DNA of 64,000 nt from contig CAJTCH010000019.1 in the NCBI GenBank assembly GCA_910574715.1, forward strand, positions 20,815-84,814. Reading direction: 5' to 3'. Of this stretch, positions 35,665-44,926 are shown in pieces (within the stretch, counting starts at the first letter, position 1; every line of letters begins with the position of its first letter). The position numbers and the translations under genes were made by a program. Source of the DNA: Lachnospiraceae bacterium (lineage in GTDB: Bacteria; Bacillota; Clostridia; Lachnospirales; Lachnospiraceae). Under the pieces are notes generated by a model that ran no database searches, was not told the DNA's origin, and was given only the letters and a program-made list of their open reading frames with translations.

Positions 35665-37776
35665 ATGAGCGAACTTTTAAATGTAGCTGAGATATTTGGG
35701 GAAGATGTATTCAACGATAAGGTTATGCAGGAACGTTTACCCAAGAAGGTTTATAAGGATCTGAAGAAGACGATTGAAGAAGGCAAGGAGCTGAGCCTTA
35801 CTACAGCCGATGTGATCGCACACGAGATGAAGGAGTGGGCGATCGAGAAAGGGGCAACCCATTATACACACTGGTTCCAGCCTCTTACCGGAGTAACAGC
35901 GGAGAAGCATGATTCCTTCATCTCCGCGCCGATGGAGAACGGCAAGGTGCTGATGAGCTTTTCCGGTAAGGAACTGATCAAAGGCGAGCCAGATGCGTCT
36001 TCATTTCCGTCAGGGGGACTTCGGGCAACCTTCGAGGCAAGAGGATATACGGCATGGGACTGCACGTCTCCGGCGTTCGTAAGGCATGACGCGGCGGGTG
36101 CGACGCTCTGTATTCCGACGGCGTTCTGTTCTTATACAGGAGAGGCGCTCGACCAGAAGACTCCGCTTCTGCGTTCCATGGAAGCTGTCAGTGCACAGTC
36201 ATTGAGACTGATCCGTTTGTTTGGAAATACAACGTCAAAGAAGGTTACACCGTCTGTTGGACCGGAGCAGGAATATTTTCTCGTAGACGCAGCCAAGTTT
36301 ATGCAGAGAAAGGATCTGATCTATACCGGACGTACGCTTTTTGGGGCGATGCCGCCGAAGGGGCAGGAGTTAGACGATCATTACTTTGGAACCATCCGGC
36401 AGAGAATCGCAGGATTCATGAAGGATGTGAATGAAGAGCTGTGGAAGGTTGGAGTGACGGCGAAGACGCAGCATAACGAGGTTGCGCCGGCACAGCACGA
36501 GCTGGCGCCGATCTATGCGGAGGCGAATGTAGCGGTTGACCATAATCATCTGGTGATGCAGACCTTGAAGAGGGTAGCGTGCCGGCATGGGATGAAATGT
36601 CTGCTCCATGAGAAGCCGTTTGCCGGGGTAAATGGTTCCGGTAAGCATAATAACTGGTCTCTTACGACGGACGACGGCAAGAATCTTCTTGATCCGGGCA
36701 AGACTCCCCATGAGAATATCCAGTTCCTTCTGGTGCTGACCTGTATACTGAAAGCGGTGGATGAGCATGCAGACCTGCTGCGCGAGTCTGCGGCGGATCC
36801 GGGCAATGATCACAGGCTTGGAGCGAATGAAGCGCCTCCGGCGATCATTTCGGTATTCTTAGGGGAGCAGTTGGAGGATGTATTAGAGCAGTTGATCAGC
36901 ACAGGCGAGGCGACCCACAGCCTGAAGGGCGGGAAGCTGGAGACCGGCGTCAGGACGCTGCCGGATCTTGCGAAAGACGCGACAGACCGCAACCGTACAT
37001 CACCGTTTGCATTTACCGGCAATAAATTCGAGTTCCGTATGGTCGGTTCCCGTGACTCTATCGCCGGGCCGAATGTGGTATTGAATACGATCGTTGCAGA
37101 GGCGTTTGCAGAGGCGTGCGATGTACTGGAGAATGCGGAGGATTTCGACAAAGCGCTGCATGATCTGATCAAGAGATATGCGACCGAGCATTACAGGATC
37201 GTATTCAATGGAAATGGATATGCCGACGAGTGGGTGGAGGAGGCTGTGCGGCGCGGTCTGCCGAATATCCGCTCTATGGTTGAGGCGATCCCTGCCCTTA
37301 CAACGGACAAAGCGGTTGCGATGTTCGAGAAGTTCAAAGTATTTACGAAGGCGGAACTTCAGTCCCGTGCAGAGATCAAGTATGAGAATTACGCGAAGGC
37401 GATCAATATCGAGGCACGGACCATGATCGATATGGCAAGCAAGCAGTTTATCCCGGCGGTGATCAAGTATACGAAGGAGCTTGCCGATACGGTTCTCGCG
37501 GTAAAGGCTGCGGGTGCGGATGCTGCGGTGCAGGCTGAGCTTCTTGCGGAGATATCCGGTCTGCTTGCCGATACGAAACAGGCATTAACGCAGCTTATGA
37601 AACTCACAGATGAGGCCGCGGCGATGAATGAGGGAGAGGATCAGGCAAGATTCTATCATTTTGACGTGGTTCCTGCTATGGAAGCGCTCCGCGCGCCGGT
37701 GGATAAGCTGGAGATGATCGTTGATAAGGAAGCATGGCCGATGCCGTCTTATGGGGATCTGATCTTTGAAGTATAA
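35665..37776 (+). CDS. glnN: Glutamine synthetase, type III
   Basis: 703 residues, the typical length for GSIII (types I and II are much shorter). It makes glutamine from glutamate and ammonia at the cost of ATP. Conserved blocks: [15 protein letters not shown] (~113), [10 protein letters not shown] (~194), [12 protein letters not shown] (~272), [12 protein letters not shown] (~322) and [16 protein letters not shown] (~445). ATG 35665 has GGAGGGAAGG upstream. Expression is likely set at the terminator in its leader. A second terminator follows the gene. Confidence 0.95.
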   Translation: MSELLNVAEIFGEDVFNDKVMQERLPKKVYKDLKKTIEEGKELSLTTADVIAHEMKEWAIEKGATHYTHWFQPLTGVTAEKHDSFISAPMENGKVLMSFSGKELIKGEPDASSFPSGGLRATFEARGYTAWDCTSPAFVRHDAAGATLCIPTAFCSYTGEALDQKTPLLRSMEAVSAQSLRLIRLFGNTTSKKVTPSVGPEQEYFLVDAAKFMQRKDLIYTGRTLFGAMPPKGQELDDHYFGTIRQRIAGFMKDVNEELWKVGVTAKTQHNEVAPAQHELAPIYAEANVAVDHNHLVMQTLKRVACRHGMKCLLHEKPFAGVNGSGKHNNWSLTTDDGKNLLDPGKTPHENIQFLLVLTCILKAVDEHADLLRESAADPGNDHRLGANEAPPAIISVFLGEQLEDVLEQLISTGEATHSLKGGKLETGVRTLPDLAKDATDRNRTSPFAFTGNKFEFRMVGSRDSIAGPNVVLNTIVAEAFAEACDVLENAEDFDKALHDLIKRYATEHYRIVFNGNGYADEWVEEAVRRGLPNIRSMVEAIPALTTDKAVAMFEKFKVFTKAELQSRAEIKYENYAKAINIEARTMIDMASKQFIPAVIKYTKELADTVLAVKAAGADAAVQAELLAEISGLLADTKQALTQLMKLTDEAAAMNEGEDQARFYHFDVVPAMEALRAPVDKLEMIVDKEAWPMPSYGDLIFEV

Positions 37777-37807
37777 CCGAAAGTATAACATTAGGAAAAT
37801 TTAAGAA

Positions 37808-37867
37808 CCTTGGACTTGGAATACACACAAGTATGTGATATTCTAAGTTCAAGGATTTTTGTTTCTT
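37808..37867 (+). terminator. Terminator after glnN
   Basis: A 16-bp stem (37808-37823 with 37839-37854, two G-U pairs) followed by ATTTTTGTTTCTT. Confidence 0.8.
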
Positions 37868-37888
37868 AAAATGATGTGGAGGACACCT

Positions 37889-38344
37889 ATGACAAAATAT
37901 GAGTTTTTGGAGAAGATGAGACATGCTCTGGCGAATGATCTGAGCGGTCCGATCATACAGGAGAATGTGAATTATTATGATAGTTATATCAATGATGAGG
38001 TTCGGCAGGGAAGATCGGAGGAAGCCGTGATCGACGAACTGGGTGATCCGTGGGCGATTGCCAGGACGATCATTGAGTCGGCAGGCGGCGGGAGTGCTCA
38101 GGAAGAATATACTTACGAGCCTAGACGTCAGACTTACGGGCAGGAGCAGCAAGAGAGAGGCCGTGTCAGGGTGTACGGCTGGCAGTCCTGGTGTAAGAGG
38201 CTGATCCTTGCGCTGGGGATTCTAGGAGTGCTCATGCTGGCGGTTGCGGTGGTCGGAGGTATCTTCTCGCTTCTTGCACCGATCATCATTCCTTTCTTGA
38301 TCATACTATTTGTGCTGCGCTTGTTGGGCGGAAGACGGCGATGA
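37889..38344 (+). CDS. DUF1700/HAAS-type membrane protein
   Basis: 151 residues from ATG 37889 behind GGAGG. The N-terminus (TKYEFLEKMRHAL ... DELGDPWAIARTII) is the helical HAAS/DUF1700 signalling domain often paired with PadR regulators. A Tyr/Gln/Arg-rich linker and two hydrophobic helices (residues ~105-145) follow. No PadR gene is adjacent here. It probably modulates a membrane or envelope process; the function is not established. A terminator follows. Confidence 0.75.
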   Translation: MTKYEFLEKMRHALANDLSGPIIQENVNYYDSYINDEVRQGRSEEAVIDELGDPWAIARTIIESAGGGSAQEEYTYEPRRQTYGQEQQERGRVRVYGWQSWCKRLILALGILGVLMLAVAVVGGIFSLLAPIIIPFLIILFVLRLLGGRRR

Positions 38345-38414
38345 AGCGGAAGTGTGCGCTCCCGGACTGATATTGGACGGATACTGCGGATGCTGGAAAG
38401 TAACGGTAAAAAGT

Positions 38415-38445
38415 AAAAGACCGATGGGGGAGCCATCGGTCTTTT
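38415..38445 (+). terminator. Terminator after the DUF1700 gene
   Basis: AAAAGACCGATGG, loop GGGAG, CCATCGGTCTTTT: a perfect 13-bp stem that could work in both directions. Confidence 0.85.
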
Positions 38446-38474
38446 GAGGGGAGTATAAATAATTAATAAGGGGT

Positions 38475-38510
38475 TGTAGAAAGTGTTCTTTCTACATCAC
38501 TTAGTATAAT
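38475..38510 (+). promoter_or_regulatory. Inverted repeat at the lysozyme promoter
   Basis: TGTAGAAAG (38475-38483) and CTTTCTACA (38488-38496) form a 9-bp inverted repeat that covers the expected -35 zone of a perfect TATAAT at 38505-38510. This is a possible repressor site for the GH25 gene downstream. Confidence 0.45.
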
Positions 38511-38586
38511 ATAGTATGGAACAAAAAGCAAGATATATTTAAAAAAAACTTAAGTTTTTTCATAGATATTGGGGATGGGAAGGAAA

Positions 38587-39555
38587 ATGAAGAGATATAT
38601 AGATATTTTCATGATTTTTGGGGTGGTATTGGGCTGTATTTTCCTGACAGGATGTGGCAGAATGCGACAGGAAGAGACAGAGGTAAGTAAGGAGAAGACG
38701 GACGCAGAAGAATTGGTACTCCCGGGAGATCAGGCAGAGGATCAGACCGGGGAAGAAGCTCCGCAGGGGAATGCCCAGGTGTTAGATGGGGAGGTACTTA
38801 AGTTTGTCGATGCGTGGGGAGAATGGCATGAGGCAGAGATCAATCCTGCCGTCAGGAAGCATGATTACAACTGGTCCTGCCTTACGAATACGGAAGCGGG
38901 AATTCAGTATACGGGAGACGAGCGATATTCTATCCGCAAGGGAATAGACGTGTCGGAGCATCAGGGTGATATTGACTGGAGCCGGGTGAAGGCGGCAGGG
39001 TATGATTTTGCATTTCTGCGTATCGGGTACAGAGGATATGGAGAGCAGGGTACGCTGTGTGCGGACGCCAAATTCCAGCAGAATATCGTGAATGCACATA
39101 ATGCCGGAATTGAGGTGGGTATCTATATATTCTCCCAGGCCGTCAATGAAGAGGAGACGCTTCAGGAGGTTGAACTGGTGTTGGGACAGCTCCAGGGACA
39201 TAATCTGGAGCTTCCGGTCGTATTTGACCCGGAGCGGATCCGGGATGATACAGCCCGCACAGACAATGTGACGGGGGAGCAGTTTACGAAGAATACGGTT
39301 CTGTTCTGCGAGAAGATGAAAGAAGCGGGTTATCAGCCCATGGTCTACAGTAATATGATCTGGGAGGCATTCGAATATGATCTGGAGGCATTGGCGGATT
39401 ATCCGATCTGGTATGCGGATTATGAGCCGGCGCCGCAGACACCGTATTATTTCTCCTTCTGGCAGTATTCGGAGAAGGGAAGCGTCGACGGGATTGAAGG
39501 AAATGTGGATCTGAACGTACAGTTTTTGCCGCAGGAGTCTGCGGATGTGAATTAA
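38587..39555 (+). CDS. GH25 lysozyme-like lipoprotein
   Basis: 322 residues. ATG 38587 follows GGAAGGAAA; the upstream in-frame TTG and ATG have poorer sites. The lipobox is FLTGC (~22), then an acidic linker. The GH25 domain starts at ~122: GIDVSEHQGDIDW (first catalytic Asp), FLRIGYRGYG and a DPE acidic pair (VVFDPERI) where most members have DxE. It cuts the glycan of peptidoglycan outside the membrane while anchored to it. It is followed by a sugar oxidoreductase and probably serves wall turnover. Confidence 0.87.
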   Translation: MKRYIDIFMIFGVVLGCIFLTGCGRMRQEETEVSKEKTDAEELVLPGDQAEDQTGEEAPQGNAQVLDGEVLKFVDAWGEWHEAEINPAVRKHDYNWSCLTNTEAGIQYTGDERYSIRKGIDVSEHQGDIDWSRVKAAGYDFAFLRIGYRGYGEQGTLCADAKFQQNIVNAHNAGIEVGIYIFSQAVNEEETLQEVELVLGQLQGHNLELPVVFDPERIRDDTARTDNVTGEQFTKNTVLFCEKMKEAGYQPMVYSNMIWEAFEYDLEALADYPIWYADYEPAPQTPYYFSFWQYSEKGSVDGIEGNVDLNVQFLPQESADVN

Positions 39556-39612
39556 TGCGGGATGGAAGAAGCGTATCAGCCGGATAATATTGAAAGGAAA
39601 GGAATTGGAATT

Positions 39613-40596
39613 ATGAAGTTTGGAATTTTAGCGCCGGGCAATATAGCCCGTAAGTTAGCGGAGGCAGCATCAGGAATCGATCAGATCGAGAAGTACGCGG
39701 CGGCGTCCAGAGATCTTGGACGTGCGGAGGCATTTGCAGAGAAATGGGGATTCTCGCGGGCATACGGTTCTTATCGGGAACTTGCAGAAGACCCGGAGGT
39801 GGATCTGATCTATGTGGCGTCGCCTCATTCCCATCACTATGAACAAGCCAGATTATGTCTGGAGCACGGCAAGCATGTTCTGGTGGAGAAAGCATTTACC
39901 GTCAATGCAGCGCAGGCGCAGGAGTTGATCAACCTGTCGGAGGAGAAGGGGCTTCTTCTTGCGGAGGCGATCTGGCCGAGATATATGCCGGCGCGTAAGA
40001 TGATCAATGACCTGATAGAGGATGGCGTGATCGGGAAGGTGACTTCTATGACGGCGAATCTGGGCGACGCGCTGACGCACGTAGAGCGTATGGTGCGCCC
40101 GGAGCTTGCAGGCGGTGCGCTTCTGGATCTGGGCGTCTATCCGATCACTTCAGCGCTGATGCTGTTTCATGAGGAGATTGCGGATGTCACATCGACTGCG
40201 GTTATGTCGCCGGAAGGTGTAGACTGGATCAACAGCATTACTCTTACATTCGCTGATGGGAAGAAAGCTGTCCTCAACAGCAATATGACCGCCTGTACGG
40301 ATGCCAGGGCGATCATAAGCGGAGACAGCGGATACATGGAGATACGGAATATTCTTAACCCGGAAGAGATCATGATCTTCGGAAGGGACAAGAAGATGAA
40401 GGCAAGCTATCTGCCGCCGGAGCAGATCAATGGGTATGAGTACGAGGTGCTCGCGTGTATGAAAGCGATAGAAGAAGGGAAGACTGAGTGCCCGGAGATG
40501 CCCCATGCCGAGACGCTGCGGGTGATGCGGCTGCTGGATGAGATCCGCGGGCAGTGGGGGATGGTGTATCCGTGTGAAGAGAAGAAAGATAAATAA
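39613..40596 (+). CDS. Gfo/Idh/MocA-family oxidoreductase
   Basis: 327 residues from ATG 39613, behind AGGAATTGG. N-terminal Rossmann motif GILAPGNIARKLAEA; the EKAFT motif (VLVEKAFTVN, ~95) with the family's conserved Lys; and a C-terminal GFO_IDH_MocA domain. It oxidises or reduces a sugar or inositol-type substrate with NAD(P). No sugar genes are immediately linked, so the substrate is open. It is 11 bases ahead of ogg. Confidence 0.83.
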   Translation: MKFGILAPGNIARKLAEAASGIDQIEKYAAASRDLGRAEAFAEKWGFSRAYGSYRELAEDPEVDLIYVASPHSHHYEQARLCLEHGKHVLVEKAFTVNAAQAQELINLSEEKGLLLAEAIWPRYMPARKMINDLIEDGVIGKVTSMTANLGDALTHVERMVRPELAGGALLDLGVYPITSALMLFHEEIADVTSTAVMSPEGVDWINSITLTFADGKKAVLNSNMTACTDARAIISGDSGYMEIRNILNPEEIMIFGRDKKMKASYLPPEQINGYEYEVLACMKAIEEGKTECPEMPHAETLRVMRLLDEIRGQWGMVYPCEEKKDK

Positions 40597-40607
40597 GGCG
40601 GTAGAAA

Positions 40608-41435
40608 GTGATTCAAAGAACAATAGAGAATTTCGACATAAGGCAGATCTGTGACTCCGGACAGTGTTTTCGGATGGCACAAGTAAAAGAGAATACCTAC
40701 AGCGTGATTGCCGCGGACAGATATCTGGAAATAGAACAGAATGGAAAAGAATGCACCTTTTCCTGCGGGGAAGAGGAATTCGAAGAATTCTGGAGAAGCT
40801 ATTTTGATCTGGATTGTGATTACAGCGGATACATAGAATCGGTTAATCCTAACGATAAATATCTGATGAATGCGGTGCAGTTTGGTATGGGAATCCGCAT
40901 TTTGCATCAGGAGTTGTGGGAGATGACGGTCTCATTTCTCATCTCACAGCAGAATAATATTGTGAGGATCCGCAGGTGTATTCAGAATCTCTGTGAGCGG
41001 TACGGCGAAGAGAAGAGGAATTTCCGAGGAGAGTGTTACTATACGTTCCCTGTACCGGAGGCGCTGGCGTTCCTGCCAGAGGATGAGCTTAAGGAATGTA
41101 ATCTGGGTTATCGGAGTAAGTATGTGGTACGGACTGCCAGGAGTATCGTGCAAGAGGAGATCAGCTTTAGGAGGATACAGGAGATGAAGTATCGGGATGC
41201 GAAGGCGGAATTGCTGAAATTGTATGGTGTGGGAGAGAAAGTGGCAGATTGCATCTGCCTGTTTGGGCTGCATCATCTGGAGGCATTTCCGAAGGATACA
41301 CATATCCTGCAGGCATTAAGCGAGCATTATAAGCGGGGATTTCCGCGTAGGAGGTATAAGGGGTATGAAGGAGTTATGCAGCAGTATGTGTTCTATTGGG
41401 AACTGAAAGGAGTAAGCCATGTTCCGATTATTTAA
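40608..41435 (+). CDS. ogg: 8-oxoguanine DNA glycosylase (OGG family)
   Basis: 275 residues, starting at GTG 40608 with AAGGCGG upstream. An N-terminal OGG domain begins with DSGQCFRM, then comes the HhH-GPD fold. The helix-hairpin-helix LYGVGEKVADC carries the catalytic Lys (~208), and KDTHI the catalytic Asp (~231). It removes oxidised guanine from DNA. It shares a run with fRMsr, another oxidative-damage enzyme two genes downstream. The next gene overlaps its 3' end by 17 bases. Confidence 0.88.
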   Translation: MIQRTIENFDIRQICDSGQCFRMAQVKENTYSVIAADRYLEIEQNGKECTFSCGEEEFEEFWRSYFDLDCDYSGYIESVNPNDKYLMNAVQFGMGIRILHQELWEMTVSFLISQQNNIVRIRRCIQNLCERYGEEKRNFRGECYYTFPVPEALAFLPEDELKECNLGYRSKYVVRTARSIVQEEISFRRIQEMKYRDAKAELLKLYGVGEKVADCICLFGLHHLEAFPKDTHILQALSEHYKRGFPRRRYKGYEGVMQQYVFYWELKGVSHVPII

Positions 41436-41646
41436 GAAATCAACCCGTAACACCCCGGCAGTGCCCTACGATCCGACCACCCAAAAACCTATCTTACGCT
41501 GCAGCATATGCACCGGAGAGCAGGTGGCTGGTTTCCGCGATCTGCAGACGGGTAAATTCACGGATATCATGCTGATCCGCAATGAGAAGGATCTGCAGAC
41601 ATTCAAGGAGCAGTATGGCGTGACCGATATTACGAAGGAATTTTGA
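41419..41646 (+). CDS. Small conserved protein with a CxxC motif
   Basis: 75 residues, ATG 41419 behind GAAAGGAG inside ogg. It has a basic N-terminus, then a CSICTG cysteine pair (~28-31) that could bind a metal, and a charged C-terminus. Similar short proteins occur in Lachnospiraceae, sometimes labelled after aspartate dehydrogenase without evidence. I cannot assign a function. The overlap with ogg suggests co-translation. Confidence 0.65.
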   Translation: MFRLFKKSTRNTPAVPYDPTTQKPILRCSICTGEQVAGFRDLQTGKFTDIMLIRNEKDLQTFKEQYGVTDITKEF

Positions 41647-41680
41647 AGACAAAAACTAATATAGAAAGGGAAATACATAT

Positions 41681-42157
41681 ATGAAGACAACGTCTATGAC
41701 ATATCCCGCAGAAAAGAAAGCGCTCTATCGTCTTCTTAGAACACAGCTTCAAGGGCTGACAGACGGAGTTCCGTATCTGTTTGCCAATCTTGCGAATGCT
41801 TCTGCTCTGTTATATCAGGCATTGACCGATATCAACTGGGCCGGATTCTATCTCATGCAGGATGGTAAATTGGTGCTGGGGCCGTTCCAGGGGAAGCCGG
41901 CCTGCGTAGAGATCCAGGTGGGTTTTGGGGTCTGCGGCACAGCGGTACAGCAAGATGAGATCATGCTGGTGGAGAATGTGCATGAGTTCCCGGGGCATAT
42001 TGCCTGTGACAGTGCATCGAATTCAGAGATCGTTATACCGATGCATAAGGGGGGAGAGATCGTGGGAGTGTTGGATATTGACAGCCCGGTTCTTGCGAGA
42101 TTCGATAAAGAAGATGAGCAGGGCTTAGCAGAGCTTGTGAGGATATTGATGCAATAA
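41681..42157 (+). CDS. Free methionine-(R)-sulfoxide reductase (GAF domain)
   Basis: 158 residues, all GAF. The three redox cysteines are in the expected places: PACVEI (~75), GVCGTA (~86) and HIACDS (~110). WAGFYL and FPGHIACDSASNSEIV are family hallmarks. It repairs oxidised free methionine using thioredoxin. With OGG upstream it makes a small oxidative-damage cluster. Confidence 0.9.
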   Translation: MKTTSMTYPAEKKALYRLLRTQLQGLTDGVPYLFANLANASALLYQALTDINWAGFYLMQDGKLVLGPFQGKPACVEIQVGFGVCGTAVQQDEIMLVENVHEFPGHIACDSASNSEIVIPMHKGGEIVGVLDIDSPVLARFDKEDEQGLAELVRILMQ

Positions 42158-42218
42158 ATTTGCAACGGTTCAGACGAGCAGCTCTGTTACATAAATTTAC
42201 ATTAAGGATGAAAATAAT

Positions 42219-43592
42219 ATGACAAATAGTATGGCAAATAAAGATACATTTTACAGACAGATATTCAAGCTGGTACTGCCGATCGTGATACAGAATTTGC
42301 TAAGCGCGGCAGTCAGTTCCGCCGATGTAATTATGCTGAATTACGTTGGTCAGTCCTCCATATCGGCAGTATCTCTTGCATCCCAATATGCAAATGTACT
42401 GTTCATGGTATTCTATGGACTTGGGACAGGCGCAACGATGCTGAGTGCGCAGTATTACGGTAAAGGCGATATGAAAGCGATCCAACTGATCGAGGGAATC
42501 GCGATGCGATTCTCTCTGTTGATCGCGCTTCTTTTTGCTTGTGCGGCGTTATTTGTCCCGGAGACAATGATGCATATATTCACGAACGACAAGGAATTGA
42601 TCGCGATAGGGGCGTCCTACTTAAGGTTCATGAGTATCAGTTATTTGTGTTGGGGAATCACAGAGGTTTATCTTGCGGTTCTGCGCAGTATCGGCAGAGT
42701 AATGATCAGCACGGCGATGAATGTGCTGGCATTTTCCCTGAACATTCTTCTGAATGCGGTGTTTATCTTCGGATTGTTCGGAGCCCCGAAGCTTGGAGCA
42801 ATGGGCGTGGCGCTTGCGACTTCCATATCCAGACTTGTCGAGCTTCTGGCATGTTTTATCGTTTCGTTTATGAGTAAGGATATCAAGCTGGATTTCCGGT
42901 ATCTGTTCATGAGGAACAAGCAGTTGTTCTCGGATTTTGTCAGGCTGTCCCTGCCGGCGCTTGGCAATGATATCGCATGGAGCGTTGCATTTTCCATGTA
43001 TTCGGTAATCATCGGACACCTGGGAACCGATGCGGTAGCGGCCAATTCCTTCGTTATTGTGGTGCGGAACTTTGGGACGATCCTGTGTTTCGGGACAGCG
43101 AGCGCAGGCGGTATCCTGTTGGGCAATATTATCGGTATGAATAAGCTTGAAGAGGCAAAAGAGGGCGCGAAAAAGGTGATGAAGATGACGGTGATCACCG
43201 GTGCCATCGGAGGACTTATCGTCCTTGCAGCGATGCCGATTGTAATGAGGTATGCGTCTTTGACCGATCAGGCAATGCATTATCTGAAATATATGATGCT
43301 GATCAACACTTATTATGTTATGGGTGCGGCCGTGAATACGACGCTGATCGCGGGCGTCTTCCGCGCAGGAGGCGACAGCAGATTCGGATTCATCTGTGAC
43401 GTTATCGATATGTGGTGTTATGCGGTGCCGTTGGGATTTTTCGCGGCATTTGTGCTGAGGCTGCCGGTGCTGTGGGTATATTTCCTGCTGTGCACGGATG
43501 AATTCGCCAAATGGCCCTGGGTACTCAAGCATTACCGGAGTATGAAGTGGCTCAATAATATTACCAGAGATGATCTGTTTGAGGAAGGATAG
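42219..43592 (+). CDS. MATE-family multidrug/metabolite efflux transporter
   Basis: 457 residues, about twelve membrane helices in two MatE halves; AQYYGKGDMKA and the second-half repeat at ~255-330 (SFVIVVRNFGTILCFGTASAGG) are recognisable. Export is driven by Na+ or H+. The substrate cannot be predicted. The short gap upstream contains a decayed fragment of the dispersed repeat also seen at 17.9 kb. It ends at a bidirectional terminator shared with galE. Confidence 0.88.
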   Translation: MTNSMANKDTFYRQIFKLVLPIVIQNLLSAAVSSADVIMLNYVGQSSISAVSLASQYANVLFMVFYGLGTGATMLSAQYYGKGDMKAIQLIEGIAMRFSLLIALLFACAALFVPETMMHIFTNDKELIAIGASYLRFMSISYLCWGITEVYLAVLRSIGRVMISTAMNVLAFSLNILLNAVFIFGLFGAPKLGAMGVALATSISRLVELLACFIVSFMSKDIKLDFRYLFMRNKQLFSDFVRLSLPALGNDIAWSVAFSMYSVIIGHLGTDAVAANSFVIVVRNFGTILCFGTASAGGILLGNIIGMNKLEEAKEGAKKVMKMTVITGAIGGLIVLAAMPIVMRYASLTDQAMHYLKYMMLINTYYVMGAAVNTTLIAGVFRAGGDSRFGFICDVIDMWCYAVPLGFFAAFVLRLPVLWVYFLLCTDEFAKWPWVLKHYRSMKWLNNITRDDLFEEG

Positions 43593-43626
43593 ATCAGGAT
43601 ATTGTGTAAAGGAATGCTGGAAAGCT

Positions 43627-43693
43627 AAAAAGAGCAGAGATCCTGCAGCATGTGGCTGGTATAAGCCGTATGCTGCAGAGCCGCTGCTCTTTT
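43627..43693. terminator. Bidirectional terminator between MATE gene and galE
   Basis: AAAAGAGCAG (43627-43636) and CTGCTCTTTT (43684-43693) close a long hairpin with a second paired block (CTGCAGCAT/ATGCTGCAG) inside. It has A-run and T-run on its two sides, so it serves both convergent genes. Confidence 0.85.
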
Positions 43694-43717
43694 GTAATTT
43701 CTTGTGCGTTTTAGATC

Positions 43718-44734
43718 TTAGCGGTATCCGTTCGGGTTCTGGGACTGCCATCTCCAGGTATCAGCACACATCTCGTCCAGTCCGCGCTCAGCCTTCCATC
43801 CGAGAACCTTAGCGGCCTTGGCCGGGTCTGCATAGCACATTGCGATGTCTCCGGCTCTTCTTGGCTTGATCTCGTAAGGGATCTCTTTGCCGCATGCTTT
43901 GCCGAATGCCTTTGCCATATCGAGAACAGAATAGCCAACGCCTGTCCCAAGGTTAATCACGTCAAGGCCTGGGTTGGTCATGATGTAATCGATGGCTTTC
44001 ACATGGCCGACAGCAAGGTCAACTACGTGGATATAATCGCGGACGCCTGTTCCGTCAGGCGTATCGTAATCGTCGCCGAATACGCCTAATTTGTCCAGTT
44101 TGCCGACAGCAACCTGAGAGATATACGGCATCAGGTTATTCGGGATGCCCTTAGGGTCTTCTCCGATGCGTCCGCTCTCATGAGCGCCTACCGGGTTGAA
44201 GTAGCGGAGCAGGATAACATCCCATTCGGGGTCGGACTTCTGTAAGTCGGTCATGATCTGTTCCATCATAGATTTGGTCCAGCCGTATGGGTTGGTGCAC
44301 TGTCCCTTCGGGCAGTCTTCGGTGATCGGCATCACCTCAGGGCTTCCGTATACGGTGGCAGAAGAACTGAATACGATCTTTTTCACATTGGCATTACGCA
44401 TAGCGTCCATCAGCGTAAGCGTTCCTGTAATATTATTCTGGTAGTATTCCAATGGCTTCTGTACAGACTCCCCAACAGCCTTCAGTGCAGCACAATGGAT
44501 GACAGCGTCGATGGATTCCTTCTGAAACAGCTCCTTAAGAGCAGCGCCGTCACATACATCACCCTCATAGAATGCAATCTTCTTCCCGGTGAGTTCCTCT
44601 ACTCTCTTCAAAGATTCCTCGGAAGAATTGGAAAGATTGTCATATACGGTCACCTGATATCCCTGGTTCAGAAGCTCCAAAGCTGTGTGGCTGCCGATAT
44701 AACCGGCGCCTCCGGTGATTAAGATATTTGCCAT
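43718..44734 (-). CDS. galE: UDP-glucose 4-epimerase
   Basis: 338 residues. NAD loop [10 protein letters not shown] at the N-terminus; catalytic Ser/Thr in SSSATVYG and [10 protein letters not shown] (the Tyr-x-x-x-Lys motif). It interconverts UDP-glucose and UDP-galactose for galactose use and for wall or capsule sugars. On the minus strand ATG 44734 is preceded by AAAGGAGG. It is a single-gene unit, convergent with the MATE gene. Confidence 0.94.
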   Translation of the reverse strand: MANILITGGAGYIGSHTALELLNQGYQVTVYDNLSNSSEESLKRVEELTGKKIAFYEGDVCDGAALKELFQKESIDAVIHCAALKAVGESVQKPLEYYQNNITGTLTLMDAMRNANVKKIVFSSSATVYGSPEVMPITEDCPKGQCTNPYGWTKSMMEQIMTDLQKSDPEWDVILLRYFNPVGAHESGRIGEDPKGIPNNLMPYISQVAVGKLDKLGVFGDDYDTPDGTGVRDYIHVVDLAVGHVKAIDYIMTNPGLDVINLGTGVGYSVLDMAKAFGKACGKEIPYEIKPRRAGDIAMCYADPAKAAKVLGWKAERGLDEMCADTWRWQSQNPNGYR

Positions 44735-44926
44735 AATTAGTTCCTCCTTTTATTTGGTTTCCTTCTGATTATTATCATATTGCATAAAAGGATGAAAAGC
44801 AATAAGCATATTGGATAAAAATATAAGGATATTGCGCTTTGATGCATGTGTATATGGTTGTTATCTTCGGCAGAATATTTTATAATGCATGTAGCTATCA
44901 GCGAGGATCAAAGGAGTTACGGAGAT

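Noticed and set aside
42621..43751. 376-codon minus-strand frame antisense to the MATE transporter
   Set aside because: Composition rich in His, Arg, Ile and Gln without any domain, opposite a clear membrane transporter; no ribosome-binding site. A shadow of the real gene.
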